From Streptomyces sp. CT34 (lineage in GTDB: Bacteria; Actinomycetota; Actinomycetes; Streptomycetales; Streptomycetaceae): DNA of 52,322 nucleotides. Under the pieces are notes generated by a model. That model ran no database searches. It was given only the letters and a program-made list of their open reading frames with translations, and was not told the origin of the DNA. The position numbers and the translations under genes are program-made. Positions 8,731-16,254 of the stretch are shown piece after piece (the stretch's first letter is position 1; every line of letters starts with the position of its first letter). The stretch spans positions 643,591 to 695,912 of the forward strand of contig NZ_KN708638.1 in assembly GCF_000805335.1 (NCBI RefSeq). The letters are read 5' to 3'.

Positions 8731-9522
8731 TCACCCGCGCAGGTCGACCGTACGCACCTCGACGCCGAGGTCGGCGATGCTGCGCACCTCGTCGGCGGGC
8801 GCGGCGGAGTCGGTGACCAGGAGGTCGTAGCCGCTCACATCGCCGTACGCGTAGGTGGCGGTGCGGCCGAACTTGCTGTGGTCGACGGCGAGGACGACGC
8901 GCTCGGCCGCCCGCACGTACGCCTCCTTGTTGTCGGCGTACTCGCGGATGGGGTGGAACAGGCGCCCCTCGCTGACGGAGGTGGCGGTCAGGAAGGCGGT
9001 GTCGGCACGTACCCGCTCCAGCTGCCGCAGTGTCTCCGGTCCCGCGCAGGACTCGAAGTCCGGGTAGTAGCGGTCGCCCAGCAGCGTCACCTGCACGTCC
9101 GACCCGTTCAGCAGGTACGCCACGCGCAGCGAGTTGGTGATCAGCCGCAGCCCCTCGACCTCGCGGAGGCGGTGGACGAGCGGGAAGAGGGTGGAGCCGC
9201 AGTCGACCAGCACCGTACTGCCCGGGGTGACCTGGTCAGCGAGCGCCTCGGCCATGGCCTCCTTGATCTCCATGTTGGAGTGCTCGCGGAAGCGCAGCGC
9301 GCTCTCCACGGTGACGGTGGGAAAGGCCGACGCCACCCCGCGCCGTTTGCGCAGCAGCTGCCGCTCCTGGAGGTTGTCCAGGTCGCGGTGCATGGTCATC
9401 AGGCTCACGCCGAGGCGTTCGGCGAGATCGCTGATCCGGACCTCGCCCTCGGCCGTCACGTGGCGCAGGACCAGCTGACGGCGCTCCTCCACTTCCGCCT
9501 CTGAACCCCGGCTCGGTCGCAT
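8731..9522 (-). CDS. DeoR/GlpR family transcriptional regulator of carbohydrate metabolism
   Basis: 263 residues. The N-terminal DeoR helix-turn-helix (RRQLVLRHVTAEGEVRISDL...LGVSLMTMHRDLDNL) precedes the DeoRC sugar-phosphate sensor domain with VLVDCGSTLFPLV, LRLITNSLRVA and the TAFLTATSVSEG segment. The family usually represses sugar or polyol catabolism and is relieved by a phosphorylated sugar. The ATG at 9522 with GAGGGGG upstream is preferred to an in-frame codon at 9570. It is divergent from the ABC importer operon starting at 9783 and is its likely regulator. The stop is about 70 bases from the convergent MerR gene. Confidence 0.9.
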   Translation of the reverse strand: MRPSRGSEAEVEERRQLVLRHVTAEGEVRISDLAERLGVSLMTMHRDLDNLQERQLLRKRRGVASAFPTVTVESALRFREHSNMEIKEAMAEALADQVTPGSTVLVDCGSTLFPLVHRLREVEGLRLITNSLRVAYLLNGSDVQVTLLGDRYYPDFESCAGPETLRQLERVRADTAFLTATSVSEGRLFHPIREYADNKEAYVRAAERVVLAVDHSKFGRTATYAYGDVSGYDLLVTDSAAPADEVRSIADLGVEVRTVDLRG

Positions 9523-9570
9523 CCGGAACCCCCTCGCTTCTGCTGTGCGGCCCACGCCGCCGCACCACAA

Positions 9571-9640
9571 TCATCACACACTCTCTGAGAAGTTATTGAA
9601 ATTATCCGTGATGCGATTCAAGATGCTGACCATCAGGCCG
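9571..9640. promoter_or_regulatory. AT-rich divergent promoter/operator region
   Basis: This is the only AT-rich patch between the DeoR gene and the importer. It contains imperfect inverted ATCATCAC / GTGATGCGAT arms and candidate -35 elements on both strands (TTGAAA plus strand, TTGAAT minus strand). Likely DeoR-controlled promoters; exact elements are uncertain. Confidence 0.35.
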
Positions 9641-9782
9641 CCGGCTACCCGAAGACGCTCCTCACAGCCGCGGCTACCAGGAGGTCCCCACCCACCACCC
9701 CGATCAGCGCGCGATCGCCAGCGCGCATGATCTTCCCCCTCCCCGTGCGGCCCCCATAGGGGGCGACAGCAAGGAGCAACGG

Positions 9783-11153
9783 ATGCGAATCCGACAAGCA
9801 AGGCGACGTGCCGTGGCCGCGGTCGCGTCGATCGCCGCAGTGCTGCTGTCGGCCACGGCGTGCGCAGGAGCCGGCGCGACGAGCGGCGGCTCGTCGTCGG
9901 GCACCACCATCACCGTGGCGATCGTCGCCAACCCGCAGATGCAGGACGTGGAGACCCTGACCTCGTCCTTCGAGCACTCCCACCCGGGCGTCCACGTCCA
10001 CTACGTCACCCTCCCGGAGAACGAGGCACGACAGAAGATCACCGAGTCGGTGGCCACCGGCAGCCACGAGTTCGACGTGGTGATGATCAGCAACTACGAG
10101 ACGCCGATGTGGGCCCGCAACGGCTGGCTGGCCGACCTCCAGCCGTACGCCGACCGCACACCGGGCTACGACCCCCACGACTTCATCGGCCCCGTCCGCG
10201 CATCCCTGTCCTCCCACGGCGACCTGTACTCGGTGCCCTTCTACGGCGAGTCGTCGTTCCTGATGTACCGCAAGGACCTCTTCGCCGCCCACCACCTGAC
10301 CATGCCCGACCGTCCGACCTGGACCCAAGTGGCCGCTCTGGCGGACAAGTTGAACGACCCGGCCCACCACATGGCCGGCATCTGCCTGCGCGGCGTCCCC
10401 GGCTGGGGCGAGAACCTGGCACCGCTGAACACCGTGATCAACACCTTCGGTGGCCGCTGGTACGACCCGCGGTGGAACGCCCAGCTCACCTCTCCCCCGG
10501 TGCACAAGGCGGTCGGCTTCTACACCGACCTGCTGCGCCGCGACGGCGAACCGGGCGCCCCCACCGCCGGGTTCACCGAGTGCGGTACGGACATGGCACA
10601 GGGCACCGCGGCGATGTGGTACGACGCCACCTCGGCGGCCGGGTCGCTGGAGGACCCCACCAGCAGCAAGGTCGTCGGCAAGATCGGATACGTACCCGCC
10701 CCGGTCGAGAAGACGGCGTCCTCGGGCTGGCTGTACACCTGGTCGCTGGCCATCCCGAAGACCAGCACGCACCAGCGGGCCGCCTGGCAGTTCATGTCCT
10801 GGGCGACCTCCAAGGACTACATCAAGCTGGTCGGCGAAAAGCTGGGCTGGTCGCGGGTACCGCCGGGCAGCCGGAGCTCCACCTACCAGCTCCCGCAGTA
10901 CCGGAAGGCAGCCGCCGCCTTCGCCGGACCGACCCTGAAGGCCATCAGCGGCACCGACCCGGCGCACCCCACGGTGGAACCCGTTCCGTACACCGGCGTG
11001 CAGTTCCTGGACATCCCCGAGTTCGAGGACCTGGGCACCCGCGTCAGCCAGCAGATCACCGCCGCCATCGCCGGACAGCAATCCGTATCCGCCGCGCTGG
11101 CGCAGTCCCAGCAGTACGCCCGGACCGTCGGCCGTACGTACCAGCACCCCTGA
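9783..11153 (+). CDS. ABC transporter substrate-binding lipoprotein (carbohydrate/polyol)
   Basis: 456 residues. The signal peptide ends in a lipobox LLSATAC with the lipid-attachment cysteine at residue 27, so the protein is anchored outside the membrane. The rest is a family 1 extracellular solute-binding protein: DVVMISNYETPMWARNGWL, YSVPFYGESSFLMYRKDLF, GTAAMWYDATSAAGSLE and GWLYTWSLAIPKTS are typical of sugar and sugar-alcohol binders such as the SmoE group. AAGGAG lies six bases before the ATG. It is the first gene of a four-gene importer operon. The ligand, perhaps a polyol, is inferred from relatives and the DeoR regulator, not from the sequence. Confidence 0.9.
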   Translation: MRIRQARRRAVAAVASIAAVLLSATACAGAGATSGGSSSGTTITVAIVANPQMQDVETLTSSFEHSHPGVHVHYVTLPENEARQKITESVATGSHEFDVVMISNYETPMWARNGWLADLQPYADRTPGYDPHDFIGPVRASLSSHGDLYSVPFYGESSFLMYRKDLFAAHHLTMPDRPTWTQVAALADKLNDPAHHMAGICLRGVPGWGENLAPLNTVINTFGGRWYDPRWNAQLTSPPVHKAVGFYTDLLRRDGEPGAPTAGFTECGTDMAQGTAAMWYDATSAAGSLEDPTSSKVVGKIGYVPAPVEKTASSGWLYTWSLAIPKTSTHQRAAWQFMSWATSKDYIKLVGEKLGWSRVPPGSRSSTYQLPQYRKAAAAFAGPTLKAISGTDPAHPTVEPVPYTGVQFLDIPEFEDLGTRVSQQITAAIAGQQSVSAALAQSQQYARTVGRTYQHP

Positions 11154-11184
11154 CCGGACCGTCCACCATCAGAAGGGAGGCGTC

Positions 11185-12129
11185 ATGGCGACCCTCGCCC
11201 CATCCCGCCCCGGGCCGATGATGCCCGGAGCGCGACCGTCCGCGACGGCACGCCGGGAGGCATGGCAGCGCCGTCTGCCACTGGCACCGGCACTGCTCTT
11301 CATGATCGTCGTCACGCAGATCCCGTTCGTCTTCACGGTGATCTTCTCGTTCCAGTCCTGGAACCTGGTACGCCCCGGATCCCAGCACTGGGTCGGACTG
11401 GGCAACTACGCCAACGTCTTCACCGACAGCGCGTTCCGCGGCGCGCTGTTCACCGAGATCGAGATGACCCTGCTCGCCGTCGCGCTCTCCATGGTGCTCG
11501 GCATCGGCCTCGCGGTGCTGCTGGACCGCAAGTTCCCCGGCCGGGGCATCGTCCGCACGCTGCTGATCGCCCCGTTCCTGATCATGCCGACCGTCGCCGG
11601 GCTGCTGTGGAAGACCACCATGCTCGACCCGGTCTACGGCATCGCCAACTACCTGCTCCGACTGGTCGGCGCCGCGCCCGTCGACTTCGTCAGCCGCTTC
11701 CCGATGGCCTCGATCGTCACCGTACTGGTGTGGCAGTGGACGCCGTTCATGATGCTGATCGTGCTCGCCGGACTGCAGAGTCAGTCGGGCGAGGTCCTGG
11801 AGGCCGCACGCGTCGACGGGGCCGGACCCTGGACGACCTTCCGCGCGATCACCGTGCCGCACCTGCGCGCCTACATCGAACTGGGCGTGCTCCTCGGAGC
11901 GATCTACCTGGTCAACACCTTCGACGTCATCTTCATGACGACACAGGGCGGCCCGGGGACGGCCACCACCAACCTCCCCTACTACCTCTACCAGCGCGCG
12001 TTCCTCGGCTTCGACGTCGGGCAGGCATCCGCCCTCGGCGTGGTGACCGTCGTCGGCACCATCGTCGTCGCCTCGGTCGCCCTGCGCATGCTGTTCACGG
12101 TGTTCGCCACGACCGAAGGGAGGGCGTGA
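11185..12129 (+). CDS. carbohydrate ABC transporter permease, MalF-type
   Basis: 314 residues with six predicted membrane helices, beginning at APALLFMIVVTQIPFVFTVIF. The cytoplasmic EAA loop that docks onto the ATPase is clear: EAARVDGAGPWTTFRAITVP (about residues 211-230). It forms the channel with the next permease. AAGGGAGG lies before the ATG. Its stop TGA shares its last base with the ATG of the second permease (TGATG), indicating translational coupling. Confidence 0.93.
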   Translation: MATLAPSRPGPMMPGARPSATARREAWQRRLPLAPALLFMIVVTQIPFVFTVIFSFQSWNLVRPGSQHWVGLGNYANVFTDSAFRGALFTEIEMTLLAVALSMVLGIGLAVLLDRKFPGRGIVRTLLIAPFLIMPTVAGLLWKTTMLDPVYGIANYLLRLVGAAPVDFVSRFPMASIVTVLVWQWTPFMMLIVLAGLQSQSGEVLEAARVDGAGPWTTFRAITVPHLRAYIELGVLLGAIYLVNTFDVIFMTTQGGPGTATTNLPYYLYQRAFLGFDVGQASALGVVTVVGTIVVASVALRMLFTVFATTEGRA

Positions 12130-13007
12130 TGACCACCGCCCCCGCCTCGCCCGCCGACACGGCAACCCCACGCACCGCGGTACGCGGCCCACGACGACGC
12201 CTGTTGGGTACGGCGTCCTGGACCGCGGGCGCGTGGCTGGCCGGGCTGGTCTTCTTCTTCCCCGTGCTGTGGATGGCCCTCACGGCGTTCAAGCAGGAGT
12301 CCGACGCCTACACCACCACCCCACACCTCGTGTTCTCGCCGACACTCGGCCAGTTCAAGGCGGTGTTCGACAGCGGCATCGGTCCGTACCTGGCCAATTC
12401 GGCGCTGGCGACCGTGCTCTCCACCATCCTGGTGCTGGCGCTGGGCGTTCCGGCCGCCTATGCCCTGTCGATCAGGTCCATCCGCAAGTGGCGGGACGCA
12501 CTGTTCTTCTTCATCTCCACGAAGATGCTGCCGGTGGTCGCGGCGATCATCCCGATCTACCTCGCGGTGCGCGATCTCGGCGCGCTGGACAACGTCGGCA
12601 CCCTGATCGTGCTCTACACGGCGATGAACCTGCCGATCGCGGTGTGGATGCTGCGCTCGTTCTTCCTGGAGGTCCCCCGCGAGGTCCTGGAGGCCGCCCG
12701 GGTGGACGGGGTCACCCTCCGCCAGGAGATCACCCGGATCATGCTGCCCATCGTCGCCCCGGGCATCGCGGCCACCGCGCTGATCTGCGTGATCTTCTCC
12801 TGGAACGAGTTCTTCTTCGCACTCAACCTGACGTCGGTGCGGGCGGCGACCATGCCCGTCTTCCTCGTCGGCTTCATGACCAGCGAGGGCCTGTACTGGG
12901 CGAAGCTCGCCGCTGCCGCCACCCTGGCCTGCCTGCCCGTGCTGCTGGCCGGCTGGATCGCCCAGAAGCAACTCGTCCGCGGCCTGTCGATGGGAGCGGT
13001 CAAGTAG
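12129..13007 (+). CDS. carbohydrate ABC transporter permease, MalG-type
   Basis: 292 residues. After a hydrophilic N-terminus it has six membrane helices starting with GAWLAGLVFFFPVLWMALTA, and an EAA motif EAARVDGVTLRQEITRIMLP (about residues 191-210). The MalG-type C-terminus ends LVRGLSMGAVK. The start overlaps the stop of the previous permease by one base. It pairs with that protein in a sugar or polyol importer. Confidence 0.93.
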   Translation: MTTAPASPADTATPRTAVRGPRRRLLGTASWTAGAWLAGLVFFFPVLWMALTAFKQESDAYTTTPHLVFSPTLGQFKAVFDSGIGPYLANSALATVLSTILVLALGVPAAYALSIRSIRKWRDALFFFISTKMLPVVAAIIPIYLAVRDLGALDNVGTLIVLYTAMNLPIAVWMLRSFFLEVPREVLEAARVDGVTLRQEITRIMLPIVAPGIAATALICVIFSWNEFFFALNLTSVRAATMPVFLVGFMTSEGLYWAKLAAAATLACLPVLLAGWIAQKQLVRGLSMGAVK

Positions 13008-13062
13008 GGCCCTGCCGTCCGTGTCCCGGTGACTCCAATGGAAATGGGAAGAGTGAGAAAAC

Positions 13063-14145
13063 ATGGCTGAGGTTCGGTACGAGCAGGCATCCCGGATCTA
13101 CCCGGGGACACCGCCCGTGATGGCGGTGGACCGGCTGGATCTGGCGATCGCCGACGGCGAGTTCCTGGTACTCGTCGGCCCTTCGGGGTCGGGGAAGACC
13201 ACCGCGCTGCGCATGCTCGCCGGTCTGGAGGAAATCGACTCCGGCCGCATATCGATCGGCGATCGCGACGTGACCCACGCGCCGCCGAAGGAACGGGACA
13301 TCGCGATGGTCTTCCAGTCGTATGCGCTGTACCCGCACATGACCGTGGCGCAGAACATGGGCTTCGCACTGAAACTCCGCGACGTGCCCAAGGAAACCAT
13401 CACCGCAAAGGTGAAAGAGGCCGCGCGGTTGCTGGACCTGGAGAAGTACCTCGACCGCAAACCCAAGGCGCTCTCGGGCGGGCAGCGCCAGCGGGTGGCC
13501 ATGGGCCGGGCGATCGTACGGGAACCCTCCGTATTCCTCATGGACGAGCCGCTGTCCAACCTGGACGCGAAACTGCGGGTGGAAACCCGCGCCAACATCG
13601 CGGCCTTGCAGGCACGGCTCGGCACCACGACCGTCTACGTCACCCACGACCAGGTCGAAGCGATGACCATGGGCCACCGGGTCGCCGTGCTCAAGGACGG
13701 AGTCCTCCAGCAGTGCGACACCCCGCGAACCCTGTACGAGCGGCCGGCGAACGCCTTCGTCGCCGGCTTCATCGGCTCGCCTGCGATGAATCTGCACAGC
13801 GTGCCCGTGAGCGAGAGGGGTGCACACCTGGGCGAGGTGGTCCTCCCCCTGCCGGGCTCCGTCACCGCCGACCTCACCGAGGTCACACTCGGAATCCGCC
13901 CGGAGGCCCTGAAACTGGTCGGCCCGGATCAGGAAGGCTTCAAGCTCACCGTCGAACTCGTGGAGGAACTCGGCGCCGACGCCTATCTCCACGGCAGGAC
14001 GCTCCTCGGCGCCCCGGGCCAGCGGTTCGTTCTTCGCGTCGACAGCCGCACCCCGCCGGCCATCGGGCAGACCGTCAACGCCGGACTCCGCGACTCCGGC
14101 GAAATCCACCTCTTCCACCCCACCACCGGCAAACGCCTGGACTGA
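13063..14145 (+). CDS. ABC transporter ATP-binding protein, UgpC/MalK type
   Basis: 360 residues. Walker A GPSGSGKTT (about 38-46), Q-loop VFQSYALYPHMT, signature LSGGQRQRVAMGRA, Walker B VFLMDEPLSNLDAKLR and the switch VTHDQ are all present, followed by a C-terminal TOBE/MalK regulatory domain (LGIRPEALKL). It energises the importer encoded just upstream, with a 55-base gap. Streptomyces often use one shared MsiK ATPase for many sugar importers, so a dedicated ATPase here is notable and is typical of polyol systems. No sugar-metabolising enzyme gene lies beside it. Confidence 0.93.
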   Translation: MAEVRYEQASRIYPGTPPVMAVDRLDLAIADGEFLVLVGPSGSGKTTALRMLAGLEEIDSGRISIGDRDVTHAPPKERDIAMVFQSYALYPHMTVAQNMGFALKLRDVPKETITAKVKEAARLLDLEKYLDRKPKALSGGQRQRVAMGRAIVREPSVFLMDEPLSNLDAKLRVETRANIAALQARLGTTTVYVTHDQVEAMTMGHRVAVLKDGVLQQCDTPRTLYERPANAFVAGFIGSPAMNLHSVPVSERGAHLGEVVLPLPGSVTADLTEVTLGIRPEALKLVGPDQEGFKLTVELVEELGADAYLHGRTLLGAPGQRFVLRVDSRTPPAIGQTVNAGLRDSGEIHLFHPTTGKRLD

Positions 14146-14468
14146 ACGTTCCCGAATTGCTGCGCACCGTCACCGATATCGGGGCCATCTCCGCTCATTT
14201 GGGCACCGCGTGCTCAATTCTCGAAAAATTTCCTCTGGAGTCCCCTTGACCTATTGACTTCGCCCAACGGCGAGCTCTAATAGAAGAGCAAGTGAACATA
14301 TGAGTCCCAATCGCTCTTTTGAGTACACATCGTTGCAGCGCGGATATCCGAGTCTTCCGTCATCCATGACGCACACGATCCTTGATCACCCGCATTGCAG
14401 CAGGAATCCCGCCTCGAGGACACGGCATCCTCGAAGCGGATCGCGGATTTTCTTGAAGGGTCAAGGAA
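14146..14468. other. intergenic region with a candidate promoter
   Basis: No gene is seen. A candidate housekeeping promoter (14254-14283) and a seven-bp hairpin TCGAGGA/TCCTCGA (14414-14434) precede the anti-sigma-like gene. The central part is AT-rich compared with the surroundings. Confidence 0.5.
14254..14283 (+). promoter_or_regulatory. candidate sigma-70 type promoter
   Basis: TTGACT (14254-14259) and TAATAG (14278-14283) are separated by 18 bases in an AT-rich patch. It would drive the ATP-binding protein gene at 14469 with a leader of about 180 nt containing a small hairpin. Confidence 0.4.
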
Positions 14469-14948
14469 ATGTCTGCTGTGGCCGAATGCACCAGGCCCCC
14501 TCATACCGAAGTCGCCTCCGCCTCACTCGAATTGAGAGCAGTCCTGCCCGCCGCGCGGCAGGCACGGACGTTCACCAGGCAGTGCCTGCGCCTGTGGGAC
14601 GAGGGCGAGGAACTCATCGATGCGGCGGTGCTGATCGTCTGCGAGCTGGCGACGAACGCCATCCGCCACGGGGCGGCACTGCTGCTGGCCGAACGCGGAG
14701 TCGGGCACGGGCCGGACGCCATGATCACTCTCACCCTGGCACTGCAGCCTGACGTACTGCACATCGAGATGCGTGACGGATCGGCGGTCCTGCCCGTACA
14801 GCGCACCGCCGGCCAGGGCGACGACTGCGGACGCGGACTCATGATCATCGCGGCACTGGCCGAGTCCTGGACCGCCGGGAGGGATCCCGGCGGCGGCAAG
14901 TGGGTTCGGGCCCGCCTGCCCCGCACGACCGGCGCCGACACGGTCTGA
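14469..14948 (+). CDS. ATP-binding protein, RsbW/SpoIIAB-like anti-sigma type (HATPase_c)
   Basis: 159 residues. The GHKL ATPase boxes are visible: N box VCELATNAIRHG (about 58-69), and G box DCGRGLMIIAALAESW (about 118-133). Streptomyces encode dozens of these small kinase-like proteins; some bind sigma factors or anti-anti-sigma factors, most have unknown partners. AAGGA lies close before the ATG at 14469, and a candidate promoter is seen about 190 bases upstream. No sigma factor or STAS-domain partner gene is adjacent. It is followed immediately by the 20-bp repeat array before the SorC gene, so the two may be cotranscribed. Confidence 0.88.
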   Translation: MSAVAECTRPPHTEVASASLELRAVLPAARQARTFTRQCLRLWDEGEELIDAAVLIVCELATNAIRHGAALLLAERGVGHGPDAMITLTLALQPDVLHIEMRDGSAVLPVQRTAGQGDDCGRGLMIIAALAESWTAGRDPGGGKWVRARLPRTTGADTV

Positions 14949-15004
14949 GGTGTTCGTCGTGAGTCCGAGGTGTTCGTCATGAGGCTGAGGTGTTGGTCGT
15001 GAGG
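14945..15004 (+). repeat. three tandem 20-bp units that repeat a translation start region
   Basis: GAGGTGTT-C/G-GTC-G/A-TGAG recurs at 14947, 14967 and 14987. Each copy carries an AGG ribosome-binding-like element and a GTG or ATG start. Because 20 is not a multiple of three, starts in the first two copies open only seven-codon frames, each ending in a TGA that overlaps the next start (ATGA, then GTGA); the third start opens the SorC gene. Confidence 0.75.
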
Positions 15005-15982
15005 ACGCGGGACAAGGCGAAGGCCGGGGCCCGCCCGCACCACGCGGGCCCGGAAGAGCTGGTGCAGACGGCCGCCATGGCCCGGAGGTTCTACCTCGAA
15101 GGCAAATCCAAGATCGAGATCGCCGAGGAATTCGGCATCAGCCGCTTCAAGGTGGCCCGGATACTGGAGACCGCTCTCCGCGACGGCCTGATCCGGCTGG
15201 ACATCCGGCTGCCCCCGGAACTGGACGCCGAACGATCCGACGCCCTGCGCACCCGGTACGGCCTGCGCCACACCATCGTCTTCACCTCCCAAGTACAGGA
15301 CCCGGGCGGTGCAGCGCTGGTCACCCGCCGCCTCGGCGCCGTGGCCGCGGGCCTGCTTGCCGAAATCGTCACGGAGGACGATGTCCTCGGGCTCGTCTGG
15401 GGCCCCGAGATCGAGGCGCTCAGCCCCGAACTGACCTCCCTGCCCCGGTGCACCGTGGTGCAACTGTGCGGGGTGACCCCACTGCGGCCGGTCGACGCGA
15501 ACGCCGTGGAAGCCGTGCGCCGCACCGCGGCCATATCGAGAGGCGTCGCCTACCCCATCTACGCACCGCTGCTGCTGCCCGACGGCGCGACAGCCCGGAT
15601 GCTGCGCCGGCAACCCGGCATCGTCGAAGCAGTCAGCCGGTTCGGCCAGGTCACCAAGGCGGTCACCACGGTCGGCGCCTGGGGGCCGGGGCTGTCCACC
15701 GTTTACGACGCACTCAGCGACGCGGAGCGTGCGAACTACCGGAGCCGGGGAGCGTGCGCCGAGGTGTCCGGCAACCTGCTCGACGGCGAGGGCCACAACA
15801 TCGCCCCCGAACTGACCGAGCGGATCATCGCCATCAGCTTCGAGGAACTGCGCCACGTGCCCGACGTGATCCTCCTGGCCGACGGCGCCCAACGGGCCGC
15901 GGCCACCGCGGCAGCTCTCAAGACCGGCCTCTTCAACGGACTCGTCACGGACACGGGCGTGGCCGAGTACCTCCTCGCGTAG
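14999..15982 (+). CDS. SorC family sugar-binding transcriptional regulator
   Basis: 327 residues from the GTG at 14999. An N-terminal helix-turn-helix (RRFYLEGKSKIEIAEEFGIS...RFKVARILETALRDGLI) is followed by the SorC/DeoR-like sugar-phosphate-binding domain (VLGLVWGPEIEALSPEL, VVQLCGVT, DGEGHNIAPELTERIIAIS, and a C-terminal GLFNGLVTDTGVAEYLL). The family controls sugar or polyol catabolism. An in-frame GTG at 14990 is possible, but 14999 is the start offered by the third 20-bp repeat with AGG at the right spacing. It may regulate the importer upstream. Confidence 0.88.
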   Translation: MRTRDKAKAGARPHHAGPEELVQTAAMARRFYLEGKSKIEIAEEFGISRFKVARILETALRDGLIRLDIRLPPELDAERSDALRTRYGLRHTIVFTSQVQDPGGAALVTRRLGAVAAGLLAEIVTEDDVLGLVWGPEIEALSPELTSLPRCTVVQLCGVTPLRPVDANAVEAVRRTAAISRGVAYPIYAPLLLPDGATARMLRRQPGIVEAVSRFGQVTKAVTTVGAWGPGLSTVYDALSDAERANYRSRGACAEVSGNLLDGEGHNIAPELTERIIAISFEELRHVPDVILLADGAQRAAATAAALKTGLFNGLVTDTGVAEYLLA

Positions 15983-16076
15983 GGCTGTGCGGTTGCGGGG
16001 AACCGGTGCCGGAGGCTGCCGACCGGCATCCGTACGCCCGCCGGAAAATGGTGATGCCCGCGGTGACCGCGCTTGA

Positions 16077-16082
16077 TACGGT
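16077..16082 (+). promoter_or_regulatory. candidate -10 element of a leaderless small ORF
   Basis: TACGGT is followed by seven bases and then ATG at 16090, the spacing expected for leaderless actinobacterial transcripts. An AAAAT patch lies about 30 bases upstream. No good -35 is visible. Confidence 0.35.
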
Positions 16083-16089
16083 TCCCGGC

Positions 16090-16143
16090 ATGTTCCTGTG
16101 CACCGGCCAGAGTTGGTTCATCAAGCCCCGCAGCGCCGCCTAG
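16090..16143 (+). CDS. 17-residue putative leader peptide upstream of an esterase-like gene
   Basis: The frame encodes MFLCTGQSWFIKPRSAA and stops at TAG. It has no ribosome binding site but sits seven bases after a TACGGT -10-like element, so it could be translated from a leaderless mRNA. Its stop codon overlaps the base of a long hairpin, and the erythromycin-esterase-like gene begins 111 bases later. This order (small ORF, competing hairpins, resistance-like gene) is that of ribosome-mediated attenuation systems. There is no homology evidence for the peptide, so it could be chance. Confidence 0.4.
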   Translation: MFLCTGQSWFIKPRSAA

Positions 16144-16203
16144 CGGCAAGCTGCGTTCAGTATTCCGACAGCTTCGCCGCACGCCGGTTTCCCGCCGGTG
16201 CGG
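16143..16203 (+). promoter_or_regulatory. two overlapping hairpins, possible attenuator
   Basis: Hairpin 1 pairs GCGGCAAGCTG (16143-16153) with CAGCTTCGCCGC (16169-16180), 11 bp with one bulged base. Hairpin 2 pairs 16177-16187 with 16195-16203 (nine bp with a two-base bulge, TTTCCCG loop). They share 16177-16180 and so compete at their base. Neither ends in a U-tract. Confidence 0.45.
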
Positions 16204-16254
16204 TGCTCGACGCTGCCCGGCTCCGACGACGACTCACACCGCGGAGCACACTTC

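Noticed and set aside
10183..10507. Small minus-strand frames inside the substrate-binding protein gene
   Set aside because: They lie fully within a clear lipoprotein gene and lack motifs or ribosome binding sites.
14300..14752. Plus-strand 150-residue frame starting before the anti-sigma-like gene
   Set aside because: It overlaps the ATPase gene out of frame and reads low-complexity Arg/Ser sequence.
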